Shown here: piece by piece, positions 32,172-41,198 of the stretch | Layout: each line of letters begins with the position of its first letter | How positions within the stretch are numbered: position 1 is the first letter of the stretch | NCBI GenBank assembly: GCA_025765615.1 | Contig: JAIVFJ010000239.1 | Coordinates: forward strand, 1-64,000 | Source of the DNA: Zopfochytrium polystomum | Lineage: Eukaryota; Chytridiomycota; Chytridiomycetes; Chytridiales; Chytridiaceae | Direction of reading: 5' to 3' | DNA length: 64,000 nucleotides | Made by a program: the position numbers and the translations under genes | Notes under the pieces: generated by a model | Told to the model about the DNA's origin: nothing | What the model saw: the letters and a program-made list of their open reading frames with translations, nothing else | The model's database searches: none

Positions 32172-34034
32172 TTAGTGAGACGCCATTACGGCTTCGACAT
32201 CTGCGACTTCTTTGGGAACCCATCCAGTCAGGTTGTCAATCCCAGTGTCGGTGATGGCGACGTCGTCTTCGATTCGGACCCCGCCCACGTTTTTGCGGAA
32301 CCTGGCCAGGACGGGTAGGTTCAAGAACCGCGACACTGCGGGGTCGGCTGCAAGTTGTGATTTAGATAAAATGCAGAGCTAGCACCGTCCGAAGAAAAAG
32401 AATGGCCATACCTATGGCTTTGTCAAGAATTGGGTTCACGAAGTAAATGCCAGGCTCAACCGTAACGACCTTTACCAAGGAGAGGCGAAAAGTCACAATT
32501 TCCTGAATGAACTAACAAAGATCGCTCACCATGCCCGGCTTGAGTTCTCGCCGCATACGAAGGTAACGAATACCAGGCTCCTGAATCCGCTCGACACCTT
32601 TCGGGTACCCTCCACAGTCATGAACGTCGATGCCTATATTATCGTCTTTGGATGAGAACAGCAATGCTTTCGTTGCTTCAGTGCCTAGAGTGCTCACCAA
32701 GAAGATGGCCCAATCCATGAGGGAAGAACAGCGCCGGAATGTGATTGGCGAGAAGCTCCGAGCGGTCTCCTTGAAGGATACCCGCCTTGCCAAAAGTTCA
32801 GTTTATCGTCCAGAGACGAATGAAGATAATACCTTGAGTAAGCCGTCCAAAGCCACCTCAGCCGCAAGGCGGTGCATGTTCTCCCACTGCACGCCAGGCT
32901 TCATAGCAGCCAGCACCCTCTTCTGCATTTCCAACACAATCTCGTAAATCACTTTGGCGTCGCCCTCAAATTTCCCAGACACGGGGAAGCAACGGGTGAT
33001 GTCGCTCGCGTAGCACTGGACCTCGCACGCGGCGTCGACGAGAACGATGGGGCATGGGCTCTCCGCTGTCGGGCTGGAGAACGGAAGGTTGTTTTTGACG
33101 TAGTGCAGCGTTGCGCCGCGGAGGCCGCCCGCAATGATGGGAGTGTACGCGAGCATAGGTGCGCCACGCTTTGCGCATTCGTACTTGAAGACGGCGTCAA
33201 GTTCTCCCTCGGAGCGTGCACCTCCAGCGGTCGCTTTCATAAGCGCGACATGTGCTTCCCCGCTGTGTCCGTTTGCGCAAGGGTCAAAAGCCGGTTGTGG
33301 CGATGAACAGAAACAGAATATACCTGATTTTTCCAGCCTGCGCACGGGATGGACGCCCTTAACCAGTGAGATTCGGTAACGCAATGGAGGCACCTCGCAA
33401 ACTCAAAGCGATTGCAACCGCCACGCCAATTACCTTTCGCATCACTTCAATCTCGTCGGGCGTCTTGATGACACGAGCCTCGACGATCGCCGTCCCCAGC
33501 TTGTCCTCGACGACGCTGAAGCCTTCAAACGAGACGCCGGCGCCGGGGAGCACATGCACGACCGCATCGCCACCCGCGCACTCGGCCAGCACCATCGCCA
33601 GCTCGTCATCGTAGCGGACAGAGGTGGTGCCGTGTGCGGACTGCAGCTGAGCTGCCGTGGGCGATGGGCCGCACCAGAGCGCGTGGTCGTCGTCGCGCCG
33701 CGGTGCGATCAGGTGTGCTGCGCCCGTCGTAACGTTGATGACGATATGAAAGTCGGGCTCGTCGACGCCGGTGAGGTAGCTGGATCAAGATACGACAGTA
33801 AGAAAAGAGCCAGATGCGAGAGAGTGTTCTGACGCATACAAGAAGAATGACTCTTGGCGGAAGGGGTGCTCCGTGTCGGTCCACTTGCGGCAGCCGACGC
33901 CGTGGCCTTTGGCGTAGATGGCGCCGGACGAGACACCGGCGGCGCGCAGGTTTCCAAGCACCTGGCGGAGTATTCGGTTCAGTAAGGGCGGTCAGCTGGT
34001 CGTGGCTGACCTTCAGGCGGTTCTGGGCGAACAT
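32172..34034 (-). CDS. Xaa-Pro dipeptidase (prolidase, peptidase M24B)
   Basis: Prolidases are Mn-dependent peptidases that split dipeptides ending in proline. Nine exons (34034-34011, 33961-33840, 33779-33434, 33337-33324, 33262-32833, 32785-32698, 32633-32530, 32469-32412, 32347-32172) join in frame to 453 residues. The fourth is a 14-base microexon that completes [17 protein letters not shown]. The M24 pita-bread metal ligands are all visible: two aspartates in [18 protein letters not shown], histidine in [11 protein letters not shown], and glutamates in [10 protein letters not shown] and [12 protein letters not shown]. Other family blocks are FRQESFF, the [10 protein letters not shown] stretch and [15 protein letters not shown]. 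The N-terminus ([12 protein letters not shown]) is about 25 residues shorter than animal prolidase, so a further upstream exon may exist. Confidence 0.93.
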
Positions 34035-34159
34035 AGTCTTTTATTTTTGTTCTGGCCTCAACGCCACCCCCAAGTACCGCAGAACCAAAGTTGTGGAAGA
34101 AGACGTCGTTTCCAGCGGACAGGTCACCTGGTGCAAGTTGATTCTGCTCCTCTCACACT

Positions 34160-34370
34160 CAGTTTCCCTCTGAAGAATGGCTGACCCAATGCTCTTTCGC
34201 GCAGCAGAATACGCGACCAACACTTCAAGGCCCGGTCAAGCAGCTCGCGTTGCATCGCAGGGCGGCTTGGCGTGCTGGCCGAGGCGAATACCTGCTGCCC
34301 CAACGACGCCGGAATCCAGGCGTCGCTGGAGCCGGCCCAGACGACCCAGGGTTAATAGTCGTAGCGGGCA
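34160..34370 (+). pseudogene. Decayed partial duplicate of 35330-35540
   Basis: This stretch aligns with a segment of the locus to its right. Both contain CAATGCTCTTTCGCGCA, a GTCAAGCAGCTCGC-like core, TCGGCGTGCTGG-like and GCCCCgACGACGCCGG-like blocks in the same order, but this copy lacks several internal pieces. The open frame is not preserved. Downstream to 34899 no gene is seen. Confidence 0.65.
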
Positions 34371-34899
34371 CCGGGACAGTACTCGTCGCAGCTGGTATTG
34401 GTGCAACAGGTTGGACAGCAGGGATGCTAGCAGCTCTTTTTTCTTGTGCAATCTGATGAGCGAGGGCGAATCAGGCAACATAATGAGTGCGCTAATGTGT
34501 CAACATTGTCTTCTTATGTTGGAGTTTGCACACATTACCCACACTTTTAAGATCCTCTGACCTGTTTTCAAGAGTAAAGATCAGTTATTCGTGCTGGTCC
34601 CAGTGTTATCTACACTTCTTCCGCTCTTTGACACTGTATGAGTGCTTAGAGGTGGTTTTGATCCCCAGTCTGGGTAGACCACATCAGTGTGCTTCACTCT
34701 AGCAATTTGATAGGTTCACGTTGCAGCCAAAGGGGGATGGACTTCTTGGCACTCGGGCCCATCCGGTTCCTTCTTGGCTTCCGACATCCAACTGTTGTGG
34801 CGGGTGCGCAGCATTTGGTTGTTGCTCTTGAATAAATATGAACAGAAATGGGCCACCCAAAAACGCCTCTCCGGCTTCGCTCCAACGGTGAAAGGAAAC

Positions 34900-36200
34900 A
34901 TGGGCGCGTGGGATTGCTACTGTGCGCTCTGCGGCACTTCCATCACAACCTGTTGCACGGGCTACCACCAGACGGCGAGAGGTTAGGCTCTTTCTTCATT
35001 CATTTTTAAGTCCGCTCCGTTTTTGTTGTCACGCAAGACCTACTCAAGCTCTGCGCCTCACTTCCTTCAAAGGCCTGCTCCACAGGGAGGCCCGTTGGTC
35101 GAAGGTTGGCGACGAATCAAACTATGGCGGGCTCGATCCGATCGGCGACGACACCCAGGGCATTGCGGAGACGCAGCCCAACTTTGACCCAGATCTCGCC
35201 GCCACCGACGAGGACTGGTACCGCATGACCAACGCTGTGCAGAAACACGCTTCGTTCTTCTACGAAGGACGAATTACCCGGGGGTAGGACGATTGTGCGC
35301 TTTTCCCGCACTCACGTTCCCCGCTTCAAGGATGACTGATCCAATGCTCTTTCGCGCAAACAGAATTCGGCTACCCGTTCCAAGTGGATCGACCACTACT
35401 GCAAGGACCGCGACATCCCGCTCAAGCAGCTCGCTTTCCTCCTGAGCGCCGGCGTCGCGTGGAACGACGGCTCGGCGTGCTGGACTGAGGCGCTCGCCGG
35501 CTGCCCCGACGACGCCGGGATCCAGGCGGCACAGCAGAAGTTTCCGGAAATGACGCGGGCGCAGGGGTTCACGCTGGCGAGGCCGGATACCATCCGCTGG
35601 ATCGACTCTTTGACCGCACTGCTCGGCGACGGGGACGGTAACGAAGAGCAGGAGGAGGCGGAAGGAGGTGGCAGCAGCAGCTCGCGAGACTAGGAATTTA
35701 CATTACGAACAACAGGAACTTGAAGTGGGTGCGGCGCGGTGCGTACGAGGTTTCCGTCGCGAGGGTACCCCCGCCGCAGCTCCAAGGAGAAGCAGAGACC
35801 CAATCGTCCGGCACGGCAGGAGCCGCAGCAGCAGAAGGACGACCCGCCACAGCCGTTTGCCGCGACGTTGTCCACGCCATCCCAGCTTCCTCCACAAGTC
35901 GTCGACGGCGTTGTGGAGCGGCTGCTGGCCGCCGACGCGCTTCAGCTGCTCTCGACGTCGCGGGCGTGGTACCGCTACGAGCGCACGCGCGGGTGGCGGG
36001 CGCTCTTCCGGTGCGACGACGACTTTGGTCGCGTGCCGGTTCGTGCGATGGGGGAGGCGCTGGCAGAGTATGCGGAAAAGGGGGTGGACTGGAAACGCTT
36101 GTACTACTGCTACGAGAGTCGGAGTGCTCGTGGAATTTGGAGGATTCTGAGATTCCTTGCTGAGCGTGGCCCAAGCGCGAGCGATGCTCTGCTTAGATAA
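34900..36200 (+). CDS. Probable multi-exon F-box-like protein locus
   Basis: Three frame segments point to one spliced gene or two neighbours. The first starts with ATG at 34900 (MGAWDCYCALCG, a beginning I associate with fungal F-box-like proteins) and after an intron near 34982 reads EARWSKVGDESNYGG to about 35283. The second, 35364-35693, is a clean exon after an acceptor-like CAAACAG: it includes SKWIDHYCKDRD, LAFLLSAGVAWNDGSACW, GCPDDAGIQAA and a terminal acidic-serine tail. The third, about 35739-36200, has no ATG and holds an F-box-like block (LPPQVVDGVVERLLAADALQLL, then SRAWYRYE and LFRCDDDFG). F-box proteins recruit substrates to SCF ubiquitin ligases. I could not phase the junctions, and the middle segment's domain is unrecognised. 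Boundaries are provisional. Confidence 0.5.
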
Positions 36201-36225
36201 TAACGTTTTCTTTTCTTTTCTTTCC

Positions 36226-36249
36226 TTTTTTTTTTTTTTTTTTTTTTTT
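36226..36249. repeat. Poly-T run (24 bases)
   Basis: A pure T tract just after the F-box-like locus. The rest of the interval to 36776 shows no gene. Confidence 0.95.
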
Positions 36250-36776
36250 CGTTTGAGCGAGGCGCCCTGCTCTTTGAGGAATATCTCGCAAACGACTAAA
36301 CTTTGATCTGTTGCCATTTCAATCAGTTTGCAGGCTCATCCATGAAGAAGAAAAAAAGTGAAGGTGCGCTGAAGTGCAAGTTAAAAAATCACATCGCAAC
36401 CACATGGGGTGAGGACTGGTGTTGAAGAAACTGAAGCGTGAAGGGTGGTGTTGAAGAAGCTCATGTTCCTAATAACAGCAATTGCCAAAAAAGGCCAACC
36501 TCCCCCGCCCCCATCACTCCATGCGAATGTGCTGCAGGGGCTTCAATGCCGCAGGTTGGCTTCTTTCTGGTCAGGCTGCTGAATTCTTTTCATCAGTGAA
36601 CGTATTGCGAGGCCGTCAGTACAAGGCCAGTCACAACACTTTCAAGTAGAACTTATTGGGGGCTGACAACCAGAACAATCTGTTAGAACCTGGGACCATG
36701 TTGGTGAAAGGTTTGATGGGAGATTTTGTTTTGTCTCCTCATTTTGGCACGTGAAGAAAGAAGAAAGGAACAAAAC

Positions 36777-38914
36777 ATGTCACAGCCTGAAGCGCCTTCT
36801 CCCCATGCCTCGATCCGAGTGCAGCTACCCCCTGAGCTCTCCAGCTTCCATGCGTACTGCCTGCAGTTGTCCGACCAGCCAGAGCACCGCCAATTCCTGA
36901 GGCAGATCAGCGCTGAGGTCCTGGATCGGTCCATCCGGTTTGAATCCTTTCAGATGGCCCGCCTGGATTGGATAAGCGCAAATCTATTGAAATCTTCGAC
37001 CAGGCTGGATGGTCCAGCCACCAGCGCGCTTTTGGAGTGCAGAGATTTCCTTGAACGCCACCCAGATTTGGACGAAGGTGGCAAGATTTCTCAAGCACTC
37101 ACTTCGCAGGTCATTGCACAATACAGGTTCGTTCAAAGCTCCACCGTCTTACCAAAAGGTGCTAACAAGTGTCCCTTTAAGATTGGACAGCCAACCGCAT
37201 GAGAATACCACAGAACATGCACCAATCACCAAGGCTCAGTACCTCCAGCTTCAAAAAGATATTGACGAAATTCTGGATCGTGCCTGCTACGAAATCCACA
37301 AGTACAAGAAACAGATTCCAGCTCTCCAGGCGGACCTTGCTGCCCTGACGGCAGACAACAGTCGCCTTATTGACGAGACTGTGCGCCTCTCTGAGGAAAA
37401 CAAGGACCTCCGCCGCAGGCTGTCTGCCTTTGCCTTGCGGACGCCTGTCTCCTTCGCTGGATCGCCACAGCAGGAAACAGCAGACATTGACACTCCACAG
37501 TCCACAGGCGCAACCTCAGCCTCGCAGGCAGGTTCTTTCTCCTCCACGCCACAGCAGCCACCAGCCTCATCCACTTCACTTCTGTGGTCCTCAGTGCTCC
37601 AGTGGCAGTGGCCCCATTTCGTCGCCCCCAAACTGGACAAGGAGGACGTGAAAGCTGTCCGCAACTCCCTCAGCCGCTTTTGGCGCAAGCACGGCATCCC
37701 AGCCCCAGGCTCACGCTACTACTTGGTTCCCTCCCACCTAACTAATGAGCTTCTGGCTGAGGCGGCTGAGCATGCCGGAGACATTCTGGACAAACTGGGA
37801 AAGCCAAAGGGGGATTTCATTATCGGTGGTGGCAGCAGTGCTAGTGAACAGCAGCAGCAGCACCAGCAGCATCAGTGGAATATCCAGTGCCTTGGTCCAT
37901 CCGCTTGAAGAAGTTGAGGGAGCGGAGGAGGAGGAAGAGGAGGATGTGAGAGGCTGGCGTCCTTGGTTGGACCTTGTCCGAGAGCAGTGGCCCCAGTTCT
38001 TGCTCCACAGATTTGAGCACCAGCGGCGGCATCTGGAATCTGGTCTTACAGTACTGCAGCTCACACAACCTCACCACTCACATGCCTTCGCAGCTTTTTC
38101 TAGGCAAGCCGGTCAAAGCAATCCCGCCATGGCTGGCTGAGGACTTTCTGGAGGCTGTGACAGGGCGGTTTGGAGAGGCATTGGATAGCCAGTTTGGCGT
38201 GAGAACAAGGCGGAAGAGACGGCATGGTAGCAGCAGCAGCAGCAGCAGTGCGCCATCCCCCGACTCTGCCAAAAAGCACAAGGCCACCGACAATGGATCT
38301 GGAGAACTCGTTGGCTGGCCAGACATTGTGCGATCCAAATGGCCCAATTATTCGTCTCGAGAAGACGACAAGCTCGTTGCCCGCCTTGCCTATCAGTTCT
38401 GCACGAACAACGGCCTGAAGCACCAGCAGGTTCTCACAGAGAGGAAGCAAAAGTCTGTAGGGAATCCCAGCGGCTCTTGCGGAAGAATTTCTTGACCATG
38501 TTACCCGTACAGCTGGGGTCTTGCTGGACAAACGCTTCCCCAACACCGCCACCGCAGCACCTGGCCCGGTTTCCTTTAGCTGACGGGAATGCTGGCAGGG
38601 GAGAAAGCCAAGCCCCAGGACCCAGGGAGAAGCTTGTTGACGACAGTGACTGGGTGGCCTGCGCGGACCTCGTGAGAAGAGTGTGGCCATCGTACCTGGC
38701 ATCACATGACACAGTTTGCCCGCCCCTTTCTCTTGCGTTTTGCAAGAAGCACAACCTGAATGCCACCGTAAAGTCTCCCACCACTGGGAAATGGTGCCGT
38801 GCGGTGCCGAGGAACATGGGGAGGTTGTTTTTGGAGGAGTTGCTTCGGGAGGCTGGAGAGAAGCTGGAGGCGCGCTGGGGGCCGCCGATGCTGGCTGAGA
38901 ATGGACTGGTGTGA
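36777..38914 (+). CDS. Novel protein: shared N-terminal domain, coiled coil, four tandem modules (frameshifted)
   Basis: Exon 36777-37126 and an exon from 37182 join in phase. Residues 1-110 resemble the N-terminus of the intact Crinkler/RHS-like protein (LSSFHAYCLQL and RLDWISANLL against LSSIHAYWLHQ and RFDWIKDNLS). A predicted coiled coil follows (ALQADLAALTADNSRLIDE ... RLSEENKDLRRRL). Then come four related modules of about 75 residues beginning near 37580 (WSSVLQWQWPHF), 37950 (WLDLVREQWPQF), 38310 (WPDIVRSKWPNY) and 38650 (WVACADLVRRVWPSY). Each continues with a basic, often cysteine-bearing segment such as FCKKHNL and a helical end such as LAEDFLEAV...LDSQFG. They are separated by Ser/Gln/Glu-rich linkers. 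One-base frame changes occur near 37850, 38000, 38463 and 38560, so the locus is either decaying or carries assembly indels. Function unknown; I do not recognise the module. Confidence 0.6.
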
Positions 38915-40130
38915 CCGGAAAAGTGATTTGACCTACCAAACTAATATCTCTTTCTCTTGTTTTACACCCTCCCTTTTGTTGTTTTTAATGCATTGAACTC
39001 TTCTTCTGCTTCTGCGTTGGCCTTTTCATTACATAAACGCATTTCAATTGAGGATCGGAACAGTATCCCGAACAAGTAGGGGAAGGGGTCTTGGTTCGGG
39101 GCTCCCACTTCCCCCCACGGATGACGTAGCTCCACCACCACGCGGCAATAAACAAAGCGATTCAGCAGTCGCCAGCAACGCAAACTGCCCGAGGTCGAGA
39201 GTATTGTGCTTCCCACTGAAGCGTTTCGTTCAGCCCTCAGACATTTCCAAAGGTGGGCCCATTGCGTTGTGGCCAGTCGCAGTTGGGCTTTCGCATTTCT
39301 GCTCAGTCTTTCGCTGACCAACCAGCCTGTCTCAAATGGAAGCAAGCGACCCCAGGAAGGGAGTTGGGGAAGGGGTCAGAATCCAAACGCCCCAATCCAA
39401 TTTGCATGGAAGAAGAAAAACCAAAGCTCCGATCATTTTCCTCAGGTCAGCCCAGAACTGCCCTGCCGCCAGCCCGCCCCTCCCTCCCTTTCCAATCCTA
39501 CTCTGCCTCCCTCCCTACATACAGCATCCTGTGCGCCCCGAAATCGCTTCCTTGTCGGCCAACAGAAGCAGGCGATGGCCAGATACTTGGCTGGCGAAGA
39601 GGGATTGTGAGGGAAATAAGATCTACGGCGTCGCGGTGGCGGCGGCGGCCCCAACCGCGGTCACGTTGGCGGCGGTGGCAACGGCGGGTATTAGCGGCTC
39701 GTTGGCGGCGGTGGACGCGGCAGCATTGTCGTCGCCGTCGCGCAGTCGCGCGCAGAGGACGAGGCCCGAAGCGATGCGACGGCCGGCTAATCGGGCGTGC
39801 AGAAGCCATTGCTGGACCGCCGCTTCCGAGATCACGTGACTTGCTTAAATCCTACTCGTAGCTCAGCTCTCTCCTCTCTCCCACTCTCTCGCTCTCTCTT
39901 GCTCTCTCTTATTTATCTCTCTGTCTGTCTCCCCACCTCACTTATCCTTGTTTGTTTCGAAAGATTCTCACTTCATGTCCCTTCCTTTTGTTTGATGGTC
40001 GCACAGCAGTTTATCCAGGTATTCCGTATTTTGGATTGCTTTTCTCACGTTGCTCATAGTCCCACAGTGCTTTGTTCAGATATTTTCATTGCAATTCAGT
40101 TCAATTTCCCGTAACCAATCAGAGAACAAG
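38915..40130. other. Intergenic, no gene seen
   Basis: No convincing frame. A CT-rich tract (39867-39933) lies about 200 bases upstream of the CIA30-domain gene, like tracts before other genes here. Proline/serine-rich open frames at 39206-39861 in three frames look like composition artefacts. Confidence 0.5.
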
Positions 40131-41198
40131 ATGAAGATTGGCGACTCCCCCTCTTCAGCCGTAATCAAGGCCCTCGCACTCATTGTGTCAGCTGCTGCCT
40201 TGATGCGTGTTGGCGCTTCAGCCTCCTACGACATTCCTCCTGCCCACATGCACCATGCATCCGCCAAGCATCAGACCGATGAAGAGTCAGTCACAGTGCC
40301 AAATGAGGTGTGTTTTCAAGCAAATCGATTGTTGGAAAATTGAAGTAGTTGTAATGCACCATGCTAAACCATATCTGAACTGAACAGCTTGACCTGTTTG
40401 GTGGCGCTGTCAATTGGAAGCATTCCTCGTGGGTCCTGGTGGATGACAGGTTTGGAACCACATAGTGACCATCTGTTTGTCCATTGACTGAGATCTCCAG
40501 CTTCCGAGGAGGCAAGACGTATAGCGAGTGGGGCCTTGCAGACGGTGGCAAGTCTCTTCTGTTTCGAGGCAAACTCGAGGTTGGAGCCGACAACAGAGCC
40601 TTTGCTAACTTGCTGTCAACGAGAAGCAACGCGTCTAGGGTATTGCAATAATGGATTTGTCCACAAAGCTTGAACCTGACCCCACTCTGACATAGTTCTC
40701 AGCAGCTGCCCCCTGGTGGGACCTTAGTGTGTGGGACGGTGTATTGATAAAGATTCTTCACGCCGATGGAAATAAGTTCAGCAATCTTGGTTTGGTGTTC
40801 TATGACTAATCAAAACTGCCATCATTCAGATACTCCTTGAACCTACGCACAGAACAGACCCAGCTTGAAGGCGAGCCACCAATCGGTATTTATCTTTTCT
40901 TTATTCCAGTGCAAAGGTCTCACAATATTTAACTTCAAAAGACTACAAGTACACTTTTGAGACAAAGGAGAACTCAGGCTCATCCATTTACGCTGAATGG
41001 TCTCACTTTGTTCCCACCTTCCGTGGTCAGCAGCTGGTAGTTGAGGACAGCAACAGATTGGACACCTCAAGGATTGTTTCTCTGTCCATCACTGCATCGT
41101 CATTCCTAGGTCAGCAATCTGGATCCTTCGAGCTTGTTCTCGAAAAGATTAGCGCCTACAAGAAGACTGGCAATGAAGCTCGTCATGATGAGTTGTAG
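40131..41198 (+). CDS. CIA30-domain protein with ER-retention signal HDEL
   Basis: Six exons (40131-40307, 40388-40449, 40501-40639, 40696-40775, 40830-40885, 40910-41198) encode about 267 residues. The N-terminus has a hydrophobic signal segment (VIKALALIVSAAALM) and a likely cleavage near ASAS. The body matches the CIA30 (NDUFAF1-type) galactose-binding-like fold: WVLVDDSFRGGKTYSEW, SLLFRGKLEV, WWDLSVWDGVLIKILHADG, YSLNLRT, KYTFETKENSG, HFVPTFRGQ and SIYAEWS. The C-terminus is RHDEL, an HDEL-type signal retrieving proteins to the ER lumen. A mitochondrial complex I assembly role, as for NDUFAF1, is therefore unlikely. The last intron (40886-40909) is only 24 bases as drawn and is one base out of phase, so that junction is wrong or holds an indel. 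The partner or role in the ER is unknown. Confidence 0.8.
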
